Shown here: positions 32,745-41,793 of the stretch, piece after piece | Numbering within the stretch: position 1 is the stretch's first letter | How the letters are laid out: each line of letters starts with the position of its first letter | Origin: Winogradskyella sp. PG-2 | GTDB lineage: Bacteria; Bacteroidota; Bacteroidia; Flavobacteriales; Flavobacteriaceae | Direction of reading: 5' to 3' | DNA length: 64,000 nt | Assembly (NCBI RefSeq): GCF_000828715.1 | Contig: NZ_AP014583.1 | Coordinates: forward strand, 2,912,001-2,976,000 | Notes under the pieces: generated by a model | What the model was told of the DNA's origin: nothing | The model's database searches: none | The model's input: only the letters and a program-made list of their open reading frames with translations | Position numbers and translations under genes: made by a program

Positions 32745-33692
32745 CTACTGTAATTTTAAAGTTTCTCTTAGAATTTCATCCGAGTTATTGTTTTTACCCC
32801 AATATGCAGACTTAATTGATTCTAGCTTTGTGGCTTTTGTAGTTAAGGTTTTTGCAGAGGCACCATAACCACTTAAACTCGTTTCTTCCCAACCTAAAAT
32901 ATCATAAGGAAAATCAATGTTGAAATTAATTTTTAGAGTTCTGTTTAGCTCTGGATATGACAGCACATATGTGTTTTTTTCTAGTCTAGCGATAGCACTG
33001 TAGGCTTTAATTGATTTATGACTTAATCTGGTGTATTCTATTGAAGGAATAATCTCTATGTCACCTATTGGAAGACTTTTTGGGTCGATACGAAGCTTTG
33101 TCCAAAGTTCATTTTCAGTCCAAACTTTTTCTACTTTAAACGTTTGATCAGCTTCACTCTGAAAATAGGAATGTGACATGATTTCAAAGTCATCACGATT
33201 ATTAAGTTGAGTATACACATGTCCACACCATTCTTGCACAGATGCTGAAATCTTAACAGCATGTTGATTATTAGAGACAGGATAAAATGTACTCTGCATT
33301 ATAGAGTATGGATAAATACCTGTGTTAAAATTCTTAGTGGCATTCAATTTTAAAACAGGTGTATTTGCTTTATTGTAGTTATCTGCTTTAACCTGCTTTT
33401 CTGGCAAGAAGTCTTCAGTGACATATACTAGAACTGCATTTCCTTCACGTATTTCGCCATATCGTGCTTGTTCTAATTTATAAGATGTTATTTCAGCTTC
33501 ACCTGCATACCAGTAGTTATTAAATTCTTTTGTTAGGGTTACCTTTGTAGCTAAGGCTTTTGTTGCAGTTTTAGATTCTGAAATAGCTAGAGTTTCAGAG
33601 ACCTCAGAGGTTTTATCTTTACAAGAAAAAACAACTATAAGTAAACACAATAGGCATACGAAAACGTAAAGCCCTTTTATGGAATTCTTCAT
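32745..33692 (-). CDS. Lipoprotein of unknown function next to maf
   Basis: A 315-residue lipoprotein: signal MKNSIKGLYVFVCLLCLLIV, then the lipobox FSC with Cys24 followed by KDK. The mature part is mostly beta (WYAGEAEITSYKLEQARYGE, VQEWCGHVYTQLNNRDDFEI). Bacteroidota relatives are often labelled as septum formation inhibitor Maf in databases; that label probably came from the adjacent true maf gene, since no Maf motif is present. The function is unknown. It lies 29 bases after maf on the same strand, probably in one transcript. Confidence 0.82.
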   Translation of the reverse strand: MKNSIKGLYVFVCLLCLLIVVFSCKDKTSEVSETLAISESKTATKALATKVTLTKEFNNYWYAGEAEITSYKLEQARYGEIREGNAVLVYVTEDFLPEKQVKADNYNKANTPVLKLNATKNFNTGIYPYSIMQSTFYPVSNNQHAVKISASVQEWCGHVYTQLNNRDDFEIMSHSYFQSEADQTFKVEKVWTENELWTKLRIDPKSLPIGDIEIIPSIEYTRLSHKSIKAYSAIARLEKNTYVLSYPELNRTLKINFNIDFPYDILGWEETSLSGYGASAKTLTTKATKLESIKSAYWGKNNNSDEILRETLKLQ

Positions 33693-33721
33693 TTTTGATT
33701 TTTTGTTTTAAAAATACGAAG

Positions 33722-34315
33722 TTATTCTGCCTTTACCATGTTAATTAACGTTTCGTAAAGCAAATGTGTAGGTAAGCCAACGACATTATTATAGGAACCT
33801 TCTACGCTTGTGATGGCTATAGCTCCAATCCACTCTTGTATGCCATAAGCACCAGCTTTATCTAGTGGTTTGTAGTTATTAACATAGTACCAAATTTCTT
33901 CATCAGTAAGCTTTTTAAAGGTTACTTTGGTGATGGTATTTACTACGTTTTGTTCAGATTTTTTAGTAAAACAGATAGATGTTACGACTTCGTGCGTTGT
34001 ATTACTCAAGGACTTAATCATTCTAAATGCATGGTCATTATCTCTTGGTTTTTCTACAGGTTTGTCTTCTAACCAAACAATCGTATCGCTAGTAATTAAA
34101 ATATCATTGGTTTTGAGATCACTTAGAAAAGGTTCAGCTTTTAGTTTCGCTAAAAAATCTGTGATTTCTTCTCGTTTTAAGTCCTTAGAATAGGTTTCTT
34201 CAACAGGTTTTAGTCGAATTTCAAAATCTAAATCCATGATTTTAAAAAACGCATGTCGACGAGGTGAAGCGGATGCTAGAATAATATTAAAATCTTTGAG
34301 CTTTTCTTTTAGCAT
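33722..34315 (-). CDS. maf: Maf family nucleoside triphosphate pyrophosphatase
   Basis: Hydrolyses dTTP/UTP or modified nucleotides to monophosphates, cleaning the nucleotide pool. The 197 residues show the full signature: ILASASPRRHAFF at 11-23, the SDTIVWLEDKP motif, and DKAGAYGIQEWIGA with the conserved Asp and Lys. The length is normal. It begins one base after the stop of the UbiA-family gene and belongs to the DUF2520 - KdsC - UbiA - Maf - lipoprotein series, all on the minus strand. Confidence 0.95.
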   Translation of the reverse strand: MLKEKLKDFNIILASASPRRHAFFKIMDLDFEIRLKPVEETYSKDLKREEITDFLAKLKAEPFLSDLKTNDILITSDTIVWLEDKPVEKPRDNDHAFRMIKSLSNTTHEVVTSICFTKKSEQNVVNTITKVTFKKLTDEEIWYYVNNYKPLDKAGAYGIQEWIGAIAITSVEGSYNNVVGLPTHLLYETLINMVKAE

Positions 34316-34316
34316 A

Positions 34317-35246
34317 TTATTTAAAGTAAATATATTTATAAAGAAACATAGAAAGCATTCCGGTGAGCATAATTAATTTTAAGATTAAGCTAATATGTTT
34401 GTAATGTGGTTTTTGTTCTGCGCTGAATAATTTGATCGACACATAAATTAATGGTGCAATGACTAAAACTAAAAAATAACCAACAATTTCGGTTTGCTTA
34501 AATAAATTAATAACTACATAATAAATCACAGAAAGTAACGGAATCAATGACAATACAAATACAATTTTGTTAGCACGCTCTCTACCTAATACGATAGGAA
34601 GTGTTTGCATACCTGCTTTATGATCTCCATCAATATCTTGAATATCTTTTACAAGTTCTCTGATAAAGTTGATCATAAAAGCAAAAATGGCATAATCGAG
34701 AATAATTTTAAAGAATGTTATTTGAACTGCTCTATTGGTTTCGGTTATTGCGGGTAATAATTCAAAAATGCCAACCATTAGCATGCTTAAAGCGACTACT
34801 AATGAAACAACGACGTTTCCTACTAAAAGCATTTGTTTTAGGTAGGATGAATAAATGTAAAGTAGGGCAGAGGCTATAATAAATATGACGAAAAATTCAG
34901 ATTTACCAATCCCATTAGATAAATAGTAACCTAAGCCTACACCAATAACATTAAGAATAATAAAAAGTGTTAATGCATTTTTCTCAGTAATATGTTCACC
35001 AATGATTAGTTGATCTGGTTTATTGACTTTATCGGTTTCAATATCATAAATATCGTTGATAACATAACCTCCAGCTGCGATTAAAACTGTTGCAATCACT
35101 AATATTGAAAAACCTAAAGGTTTTAATGTTGTAATAACACCATGAGATTCGAAAAAGGGTAGAAGTAAAGCGTATTTAATTAAGTATTGCACAAGGGCAA
35201 TCATAATTAGGTTTTTCCAACGGATTAAATTTAGAAAATACATCAT
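34317..35246 (-). CDS. UbiA family prenyltransferase (geranylgeranylglycerol-phosphate synthase type)
   Basis: A 309-residue inner-membrane prenyltransferase with about nine hydrophobic helices. The two aspartate-rich motifs are intact: NDIYDIETDKVNKPD (near residue 65) and KDIQDIDGDHKAGMQTLP (near residue 205). In Bacteroidota this branch is usually annotated as geranylgeranylglycerol-phosphate geranylgeranyltransferase, but the acceptor has not been proven widely; a quinone or other polar acceptor is possible. It follows the KdsC-like gene by about 30 bases and precedes maf by one base. Confidence 0.87.
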   Translation of the reverse strand: MMYFLNLIRWKNLIMIALVQYLIKYALLLPFFESHGVITTLKPLGFSILVIATVLIAAGGYVINDIYDIETDKVNKPDQLIIGEHITEKNALTLFIILNVIGVGLGYYLSNGIGKSEFFVIFIIASALLYIYSSYLKQMLLVGNVVVSLVVALSMLMVGIFELLPAITETNRAVQITFFKIILDYAIFAFMINFIRELVKDIQDIDGDHKAGMQTLPIVLGRERANKIVFVLSLIPLLSVIYYVVINLFKQTEIVGYFLVLVIAPLIYVSIKLFSAEQKPHYKHISLILKLIMLTGMLSMFLYKYIYFK

Positions 35247-35279
35247 TTTATAACGAAAGGGATTTTTATATTAAATATC

Positions 35280-35813
35280 TTAATCGTATTTAGCATTAAA
35301 ATTACCATTCCATTTAAATTGTACTTTAAGCACTTGTTCAATGACATCTCTTACAGCACCTTTTCCACCATTTTTATGAGAAATATATTTAGAAACCGAC
35401 TTTATTTCTTGTACTGCATCTTGCGGACAACATGGTAAACCAACTAACTTCATTACAGGGTAATCTGGAATATCATCTCCCATATATAACACATGAGTTT
35501 TTGTGATATTGTGTTTAATCATGTACTCATTAAGTTGCTCAATTTTATTATGAGCACCTAGATAAATGTCTTTTATTCCCAAACCAGCTAAACGTTTCCG
35601 AACACCTTCATTAGAGCCTCCAGAAATAATACAAACATTAAATCCAGCATCTACAGCAGTTTTTAAAGCAAAACCATCTTTAATATTCATAGTCCTTAAC
35701 ATTTCACCATCAGTGGTTACAGTAATGGTTCCATCAGTGAGTACTCCATCAACATCAAAAATGAAAGTATTAATATTTGCTAAAAGTTCTTTGTAGCTCT
35801 TATCGGTGTCCAT
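35280..35813 (-). CDS. kdsC: KdsC-like 3-deoxy-D-manno-octulosonate 8-phosphate phosphatase (HAD family)
   Basis: Releases phosphate from KDO-8-phosphate in lipopolysaccharide core synthesis. The 177-residue single-domain HAD (type C0, no cap) has FDVDGVLTDG (nucleophile Asp and acid Asp), IISGG, and YMGDDIPDYPVM. The length matches KdsC (about 170-188). It overlaps the end of the DUF2520 gene by 14 bases, so translation is coupled. N-acylneuraminate-9-phosphatase-type relatives share this fold, but KdsC is the usual function in Gram-negative bacteria. Confidence 0.9.
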   Translation of the reverse strand: MDTDKSYKELLANINTFIFDVDGVLTDGTITVTTDGEMLRTMNIKDGFALKTAVDAGFNVCIISGGSNEGVRKRLAGLGIKDIYLGAHNKIEQLNEYMIKHNITKTHVLYMGDDIPDYPVMKLVGLPCCPQDAVQEIKSVSKYISHKNGGKGAVRDVIEQVLKVQFKWNGNFNAKYD

Positions 35814-36561
35814 GTGTTTTTTTAATTGAATTGGTTAGTAATTCATAGATTTTTTTATGCTCATCTTTTTCAATTTGTTTAAGATGGCGTTTAATAGTTT
35901 TTTTGTCATTGCGTTTTGCAGGTCCAGTCTGCGCCATATACGGAGAAATATGTTGCACTTTTCTAGCAGTTTCTAATAGTAATGGCTTTAGAAGATTAAA
36001 ATCAACATTTTCAGTTTCTCCTATTTCATGAGCAATTCTGTACATCTGATTGGTGAAATTATTTACAAAAACAGCAGCTAAATGCATTGTTTGTCTTTGT
36101 TCTGTATATACCTTATAGGCTTTGCAACCAATTGCTTCGGCTAAATCTTTTAAAAGTTTAAGATTCTTTTTTTCTATAATTTCTATACAGATTGGGACTT
36201 CACTAAAATCTAATTCTGTATTTTTAGAAAACGTCTGAAGTGGATAAAAAACTCCAAGTTTATTTTTCTTATTCATGTCGTGTATAGAAACACTACCAGA
36301 TGTATGTGCTACTAATCGGTTCGAAAATGGTAAATCTTCAGATAATTGTGCAATACTATCATCACTGACTGCGATAATATAAATATCTGCTTTTTTTAAG
36401 TCTTTTAAACTATCAGTAATATCTACCTCGTTCACATAAGATGAAATTGATGAACGTGTACGATTATACCACTGTGTAACCGAGACATTTTCAGCTTTAG
36501 AAAATGCTTTATATAGATGTGTAGCAACGTTGCCAGCACCAATTAATACAACTGATATCAT
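35800..36561 (-). CDS. Rossmann-like and DUF2520 domain-containing protein
   Basis: A 253-residue two-domain protein. Residues 1-120 form a Rossmann-like NAD(P)-binding domain (VVLIGAGNVATHLYKAF, IYIIAVSDDSI, LVAHTSGSV); the rest matches DUF2520 (GVFYPLQTFSK, AAVFVNNFTNQMY, QTGPAKRNDKKTI). It resembles the 6-phosphogluconate dehydrogenase-like superfamily and is presumed to be an oxidoreductase. The substrate is unknown. First gene of the minus-strand series leading to kdsC; the divergent haemoglobin gene starts 70 bases away. Confidence 0.9.
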   Translation of the reverse strand: MISVVLIGAGNVATHLYKAFSKAENVSVTQWYNRTRSSISSYVNEVDITDSLKDLKKADIYIIAVSDDSIAQLSEDLPFSNRLVAHTSGSVSIHDMNKKNKLGVFYPLQTFSKNTELDFSEVPICIEIIEKKNLKLLKDLAEAIGCKAYKVYTEQRQTMHLAAVFVNNFTNQMYRIAHEIGETENVDFNLLKPLLLETARKVQHISPYMAQTGPAKRNDKKTIKRHLKQIEKDEHKKIYELLTNSIKKTHGHR

Positions 36562-36617
36562 AGCGTAAAAATACTAAGATTTCTTATTCTAAGATAACAA
36601 GAATGAGATTAAAAAAA

Positions 36618-36625
36618 TAACTTTG
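36618..36625 (+). promoter_or_regulatory. -7 element of the truncated haemoglobin gene
   Basis: TAACTTTG, a perfect TAnnTTTG. It ends six bases before the ATG at 36632, so the transcript should begin at or next to the start codon: a possible leaderless mRNA. The in-frame TTG at 36623 lies inside the element and is not a start. Confidence 0.5.
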
Positions 36626-36631
36626 AGGTAT

Positions 36632-37024
36632 ATGATTAAAAAAGACATAAAGAATAGAGAAGACATCTTTCAATTAGTTTCTAAATTTTACGAAAAAGTA
36701 AGAAACGATAATGTCTTAGGTCCATTTTTTAATAAAACCATTAATGATTGGGATGCACATTTACAGCATTTAACTACGTTTTGGGAATCTAGTTTGTTCT
36801 TAAAGACGAAGTATAATGGGAACCCTCTAGAAGCTCATGTAAAAGTAGATGCAGAACGTAATAATAATATCAACGAATTACATTTTGGCCTTTGGTTAAA
36901 CCTATGGTTTCAAACGATAGATGAATTATTTGAAGGCGATTATGCCGAAAATGCCAAACGTCGTGCTCGTAAAATGGGTACATTTTTATATTTAAAAATT
37001 TTTGAGGCTAGAACCTCTAATTAA
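36632..37024 (+). CDS. Group III truncated haemoglobin
   Basis: A 130-residue 2-over-2 globin binding haem, with a suspected role in oxygen, nitric oxide or peroxide chemistry. It starts at the ATG at 36632 (MIKKDIKNREDIFQLV). Visible motifs are YEKVRNDNVLGPFFN, DWDAHLQHLTTFWESSLF and NELHFGLWLNLWFQTIDELF; the proximal His is expected in the HFGLW segment. These fit group III (TrHbP). An NO-detoxifying or redox-sensing role is usual but not proven. It is followed after 15 bases by the DUF2306 gene, so the two are likely co-transcribed. Confidence 0.9.
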   Translation: MIKKDIKNREDIFQLVSKFYEKVRNDNVLGPFFNKTINDWDAHLQHLTTFWESSLFLKTKYNGNPLEAHVKVDAERNNNINELHFGLWLNLWFQTIDELFEGDYAENAKRRARKMGTFLYLKIFEARTSN

Positions 37025-37039
37025 ATTAATATCATAATT

Positions 37040-37669
37040 ATGAATTCTAATATAAAAAAAGTAGGATTTTATTTTTTTGGATTGTTGTGTGTTGCGGTCG
37101 GTCTTTATCCAATAATCTATTTTGTTTTAGATAGACGATTTGGTTTATTAGGATCAAAAACTGCTGATTTATTAACTAATACATTTTGGAATATTGGTTT
37201 TTATGGACATATCATTTTAGGTGGATTAGCTTTACTCATAGGATGGTTGCAATTCAATAAAAATTTAAGATCCAAAAATTTGAAATTACATAAACGAATA
37301 GGTAAGCTTTATGTGATTACCGTCTTAATTAGTGGTTTTTGTGGTCTATACATTGCGTTTTTTGCAACAGGAGGCTTAATAAGTAAATTAGGATTTATGT
37401 CTTTAGCCTTAATCTGGCTCTACAGCACAATTCAAGGATATAGATTTGCTAAGAATGCTGAAATTATAAAGCATCAGTATATGATGATCTATAGTTATGC
37501 TGCTTGCTTTGCTGCTGTAACTTTAAGAATATGGTTACCTATTTTAGGAGAACTATTTGGCGCTTTTATTCCAGCATACAGAATTGTAGCTTGGCTTTGT
37601 TGGATGCCAAATATTATTGTCGCTTTTTTTATTGTAAATAACCTTAAGAAGAAAAGTCTATCTGTTTAA
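37040..37669 (+). CDS. DUF2306 domain-containing membrane protein
   Basis: A 209-residue inner-membrane protein with about six hydrophobic helices: VGFYFFGLLCVAVGLYPIIYF, GFYGHIILGGLALLIGWLQF, VITVLISGFCGLYIAFFA, ALIWLYSTIQGY, and two C-terminal spans. The KLHKRIGKLYV segment and HQYMMIYSYAAC are typical of DUF2306, which has conserved histidines possibly for haem. The function is unknown. Co-transcription with the truncated haemoglobin is likely from the 15-base gap, which would fit a haem-linked role. Confidence 0.85.
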   Translation: MNSNIKKVGFYFFGLLCVAVGLYPIIYFVLDRRFGLLGSKTADLLTNTFWNIGFYGHIILGGLALLIGWLQFNKNLRSKNLKLHKRIGKLYVITVLISGFCGLYIAFFATGGLISKLGFMSLALIWLYSTIQGYRFAKNAEIIKHQYMMIYSYAACFAAVTLRIWLPILGELFGAFIPAYRIVAWLCWMPNIIVAFFIVNNLKKKSLSV

Positions 37670-37674
37670 CTTTG
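37667..37674 (+). promoter_or_regulatory. -7 element upstream of mscL
   Basis: TAACTTTG, a perfect match to TAnnTTTG, which overlaps the stop codon of the DUF2306 gene and lies 33 bases before the mscL ATG. It could give mscL its own promoter. No -33 TTTG at the standard distance. Confidence 0.4.
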
Positions 37675-37707
37675 TGTCTTTATAGAATATAAAAATCATA
37701 AAGACAT

Positions 37708-38157
37708 ATGAAACTACTTAAAGAATTTAAAGAATTTGCTGTAAAAGGTAACATGATGGATATGGCAATAGGTATCATTATAGGTGCTGCATTCAATAAA
37801 GTGATTGATGTTTTAGCAAAACAAGTGATTCTACCGCCATTATCATTATTGTCTGACGGTGTTAATTTTGAAAATAAGCGACTAATACTTAGAGATGTCG
37901 TTACTGATGCTACAGGAACAGTAACAACTGCTGAAGTAGCTATTGCTTATGGTAAGCTATCGGAAGTCTTTTTAGACTTTCTTATCATTGGGTTTACAGT
38001 TTTTGTAGTTGTAAAAGCAATGAATAAATTGCGTAATAAAGCTCAAGATACTAAAGATGAAACTGTGGTAACTCCAAAGGATATTGAATTATTATCTGAT
38101 CTAAAGAGTTTAATGGAAGAGCAAAACAAACTGCTTAAGGCAAATGGTTCTAAATAG
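37708..38157 (+). CDS. mscL: Large-conductance mechanosensitive channel MscL
   Basis: Pentameric emergency release channel of the inner membrane, opened by membrane tension on hypo-osmotic shock. The 149 residues have the amphipathic N-terminal helix (LLKEFKEFAVKGN), TM1 (MMDMAIGIIIGAAFNKVIDVLA) with the VKGN-MDMAIG signature, the periplasmic loop, TM2 (VFLDFLIIGFTVFVVVKAMN) and the C-terminal helical bundle. The length is near the usual 130-150. It is followed by ccsBA, which has its own -7 element. Confidence 0.95.
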   Translation: MKLLKEFKEFAVKGNMMDMAIGIIIGAAFNKVIDVLAKQVILPPLSLLSDGVNFENKRLILRDVVTDATGTVTTAEVAIAYGKLSEVFLDFLIIGFTVFVVVKAMNKLRNKAQDTKDETVVTPKDIELLSDLKSLMEEQNKLLKANGSK

Positions 38158-38212
38158 AAATATTTAACTTTTTTGGTCTTTGTAAATGGTCTTCTAAATC
38201 AACAAAAAGGCT

Positions 38213-38220
38213 TATCTTTG
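38213..38220 (+). promoter_or_regulatory. -7 element upstream of ccsBA
   Basis: TATCTTTG, a perfect TAnnTTTG followed by CAC, 26 bases upstream of the ccsBA ATG, which gives a leader of about 20 bases. Confidence 0.55.
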
Positions 38221-38246
38221 CACGTGCTTAAAACTAGCCTGTAATT

Positions 38247-41200
38247 ATGCAAAAGAAAATCGCTAATTTCCTATTCTCCACTAGACTTACTGCCGTTTTA
38301 TTTATTGTTTACGCTGCTGCAATGGCAACAGGAACAATTTTAGACAGAAACATGGAGACTTCACCAACGCCATATACGAGAGAATTGATTTATAATGCAT
38401 GGTGGTTCGAAGCGATTATGGTGTTTTTTATTATCAATTTTATTGGTAATATCTTTAGGTTTAGATTACATAAAAAGGAAAAGTGGGCAACACTTATTTT
38501 ACATCTAGCATTTATTTTTATCCTTTTTGGCGCTTTTGTAACTAGGTATATTGGTTATGAAGGTATGATGGCGATTAGAGAAGGAGAAACTGAGAGTCAA
38601 TTTAGATCGTTAAAGACTTATGTTTCGGCATATGTAGTTGGTGATTATAAAGTCAATGGTGTACTACAGCGTTATAATTTTCAGCGTGAAGTAGATTTTT
38701 CCCCTAGATTAGATAACGATTTTGATGAAACGATTTCTTATGATGAAACTCCTGTAAATTTTAAACTTCAAAAATATATTAAAGGAGCTGAGAAGGATAT
38801 TATTCCTGATGAAAATGGTGAAAGCTATTTAAAAATTGTCGAAGCTGGTGATGGCAGACCACATAATCATTTTTTGAAAGAAGGTGAAGTTACCAACATG
38901 CATAACGTTCTTATTTCCTTGAATAAGGAACAAGAAGGTGCCATAAATATTACGAATACAGAAGAAGGAATTTTTATAAAGTCTCCTTATGAAGGTGAGT
39001 ACATGACAATGGCGACTAGAGCCACAGGTAAATTAGTTAAAGACAGTCTACAACCTTTAGCATTACGTTCTCGTTATCTTATAGGTAATATGCAATTAGT
39101 GTTTCCTAAACCTGTGATCAAAGGAGTTTTTGATATTGTAAAAAAGCCAACTATTTTAAAGAATGATGAAGACGGTATTGTCATGGATGTTTCTGTTAAT
39201 GGAGAAACCAAAAGTGTAAACATTTTAGGTGGTAAAGGAACATATGTTAATTTTGAAGAAGTCGAGGTTGGTGGTTTAGATGTGGCCTTACGTTATGGTT
39301 CGAGATTAGAACAGTTGCCTTTTCAAATAAAGCTGAATGATTTTATAGCAGAAAAATATCCAGGAACTGAAAAAGCATATTCGTCTTACGAAAGTAAAGT
39401 GACCGTTTTAGATAAAAACAAAGGTGATTTTGATTATCATATTTACATGAATCATATATTGGATCATGGTGGTTATCGTTTTTTTCAGGCAAGTTTTGAT
39501 CCAGATGAAAAAGGAACTATCCTTTCTGTAAACAATGATCGTTGGGGGACATATATTACTTATGCAGGTTATATGTTGTTGTACTTTGGCTTAATGGCTA
39601 TTTTATTTGCTAAGAACACACGTTTTGATGATATAAGAAAACGCCTTAACAAATTAAAAGATAAAAAAGCTAAGATGATGAGTATGATTCTCATCATGTT
39701 TAGTCTTTCTGGTTTTGCACAAGAGCACTCTGCAAATGACGGTCATGACCATGCACCAGAGAAACCAGCAAAAGCGCAGTTAGATTCTTTACTCAAAGCC
39801 AATATAACACCAAAAGCGCATACTGATAAGTTTGCAGAGATGGTGATTCAAGATTATAGTGGTCGTATGATGCCTGTTCATACATATGCATCAGAAATGC
39901 TAAGAAAAATTAGTAAGAGTGATGTGTATGAAGATATGGACGCGACTCAGATATTCTTGTCCATTCAAGAAAGTCGAATGCTTTGGTACAATATGCCAGT
40001 AATTTATCTTACACCTAGGAAAGCAGATTCTATAAGAACAATAATTGGTGTAGATAAAGATGAGAAATACGTAAGCTTACTCGATTTTTTTACAGGAACC
40101 GGGAGAAACAAATTAGGACCTTACATAGAAGACGCATTTAAAGCACAAATACCAAGCGGTTTTCAAAAGGAAGTTAAAGATACTTACGGACGTCTTAGTT
40201 TATTATCTGATGCTATCGAAGGTAGATCTATTAAGATATTTCCCGTGCCGGAAGATGAAAACAATAAATGGATTTCTTCTTTTGAATATAAGCAAGAGGG
40301 TTATAAAAATATTTTAAAAGACTCATTATATGCTGGTTTTGTAGATAAAGGTTTTAGTTATTACCTCATGACTCTGAATAAAGCAAAGCAAACAGGTGAT
40401 TTTACTAATGCGAATAAATTATTAGATGATTTTAAACGTACCCAACAAAAATTGGGAGGAGATGTTATGCTAACTGAGGATAAAATAAAGACTGAAATAC
40501 TATACAATAAGTACGATATTTTTAAAAAGTTGTTTAGTTGGTACATGTATGCAGGTGCTTTACTTTTTGTTTTAATCATAGTACAGATTTTCTGGTCATA
40601 TAACAAAATTTTAAACCTTATCATTAAGATATTAGTTGGTATTATAGTTGGTTTATTTTTATTACATACTGCAGGCTTAATTGCGAGATGGTATTTATCT
40701 GGTCATGCACCTTGGAGTGATGCCTATGAATCTATGATTTATGTAGCTTGGGCAACTATGTTATTTGGGTTGCTTTTAGCTCGAAACAAAAGAAACAAAA
40801 AGGCTAATGAATCTAGTGTAGGTAAATCAATAGCAGGAATGGTTATTCCTTTATATGGTTTATTTGGTAAAACATCGTCAGACATTACAGTTGGTGCAGC
40901 TGCTTTTGTTACCTCAATGATTTTAATGATTGCGCATTGGAATTGGATGGATCCTGCAATAGCTAATTTAGAACCTGTTTTACAAGGTTATTGGTTAATG
41001 ATTCATGTGTCTGTTATTGTTGGTAGTTATGGTCCTTTTACTTTAGGAATGATTTTAGGTTTCGTCGCTTTAATACTTATGATTTTTACCAATAAGAAGA
41101 ATAAAGCTAAAATGGATATTAACATCAAAGAGCTTACAATTATTAATGAAATGGCTTTGACTGTTGGATTAGTAATGCTAACTATTGGTAATTTCCTCGG

Positions 41201-41534
41201 AGGTATGTGGGCCAATGAAAGTTGGGGACGTTATTGGGGTTGGGACCCAAAAGAGACTTGGGCTTTGATAAGTATAATGATATATGCATTTGTAATACAT
41301 ATGAGATTGGTACCAGGTTTGCGAGGACGTTGGTTATTTAACCTAATGTCTATTTTAGCTTATGGAAGTATTTTGATGACCTATTTTGGAGTTAACTTTT
41401 ATTTAGCAGGACTACACTCTTATGCAAGTGGTGACCAAATATTGAGTTTTGAAATTATTGCTAAAACACTAGTTTTTGTTACTATAATAGGCTCTTTAGC
41501 CTATTGGAAATATAAACTCTTTTACAAAAAATAA
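38247..41534 (+). CDS. ccsBA: Cytochrome c biogenesis protein CcsBA (fused CcsB/ResB and CcsA/ResC)
   Basis: System II cytochrome c synthase that brings haem to the periplasm and attaches it to apocytochrome c. The 1095 residues fuse an N-terminal ResB-like half (first helices FLFSTRLTAVLFIVYAAAMATG and GNIFRFRLHKKEKWATLILHLAFIFILFGA with a conserved His) to a C-terminal CcsA half. The WWD haem-handling domain is seen in GGMWANESWGRYWGWDPKETW. Flanking histidines for haem lie in the surrounding helices (for example MIHVSVIVGSYG and FYLAGLHSYASGD). A large periplasmic region separates the halves. The fused form is normal for Bacteroidota. Two tiny membrane protein genes follow. Confidence 0.95.
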   Translation: MQKKIANFLFSTRLTAVLFIVYAAAMATGTILDRNMETSPTPYTRELIYNAWWFEAIMVFFIINFIGNIFRFRLHKKEKWATLILHLAFIFILFGAFVTRYIGYEGMMAIREGETESQFRSLKTYVSAYVVGDYKVNGVLQRYNFQREVDFSPRLDNDFDETISYDETPVNFKLQKYIKGAEKDIIPDENGESYLKIVEAGDGRPHNHFLKEGEVTNMHNVLISLNKEQEGAINITNTEEGIFIKSPYEGEYMTMATRATGKLVKDSLQPLALRSRYLIGNMQLVFPKPVIKGVFDIVKKPTILKNDEDGIVMDVSVNGETKSVNILGGKGTYVNFEEVEVGGLDVALRYGSRLEQLPFQIKLNDFIAEKYPGTEKAYSSYESKVTVLDKNKGDFDYHIYMNHILDHGGYRFFQASFDPDEKGTILSVNNDRWGTYITYAGYMLLYFGLMAILFAKNTRFDDIRKRLNKLKDKKAKMMSMILIMFSLSGFAQEHSANDGHDHAPEKPAKAQLDSLLKANITPKAHTDKFAEMVIQDYSGRMMPVHTYASEMLRKISKSDVYEDMDATQIFLSIQESRMLWYNMPVIYLTPRKADSIRTIIGVDKDEKYVSLLDFFTGTGRNKLGPYIEDAFKAQIPSGFQKEVKDTYGRLSLLSDAIEGRSIKIFPVPEDENNKWISSFEYKQEGYKNILKDSLYAGFVDKGFSYYLMTLNKAKQTGDFTNANKLLDDFKRTQQKLGGDVMLTEDKIKTEILYNKYDIFKKLFSWYMYAGALLFVLIIVQIFWSYNKILNLIIKILVGIIVGLFLLHTAGLIARWYLSGHAPWSDAYESMIYVAWATMLFGLLLARNKRNKKANESSVGKSIAGMVIPLYGLFGKTSSDITVGAAAFVTSMILMIAHWNWMDPAIANLEPVLQGYWLMIHVSVIVGSYGPFTLGMILGFVALILMIFTNKKNKAKMDINIKELTIINEMALTVGLVMLTIGNFLGGMWANESWGRYWGWDPKETWALISIMIYAFVIHMRLVPGLRGRWLFNLMSILAYGSILMTYFGVNFYLAGLHSYASGDQILSFEIIAKTLVFVTIIGSLAYWKYKLFYKK

Positions 41535-41604
41535 GTTTTATACTAATTTAGATAATACCAATTAGTATTTTTATTAACTTGGGTTTCTAAACTAACCCTA
41601 AAAA

Positions 41605-41793
41605 ATGAATTACTTCAAAAAATTAGGAACTGCAAATTTGTTCATGCTCTTATTGTGCGCAGTTATAATTATTGTCGCAGAATACTTATTTCTAACAGGA
41701 GATCAGTTACATGGAATATTTGTTGGCCTTTGGGCGCCAACACTATTAGGTGTAATGATCTATTTAAAACTCGTAGACCATGGTAGCAAATGA
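41605..41793 (+). CDS. Small membrane protein, unknown (62 aa)
   Basis: A 62-residue protein with two hydrophobic helices (ANLFMLLLCAVIIIVAEYLFL and GIFVGLWAPTLLGVMIYL) joined by a short TGDQLH loop, and a basic N-terminus (MNYFKKLGT). Not assigned to a known family, but it looks like a genuine conserved flavobacterial gene: a normal ATG, 70 bases after ccsBA, and an overlap of 14 bases with the next tiny gene. The pair may be subunits of one complex. Function not visible. Confidence 0.65.
   Translation: MNYFKKLGTANLFMLLLCAVIIIVAEYLFLTGDQLHGIFVGLWAPTLLGVMIYLKLVDHGSK

Noticed and set aside
32745-33692. Second Maf protein
   Set aside because: It is a lipoprotein without the ASASPRR and SDT motifs; the true maf gene is next to it at 33722-34315.
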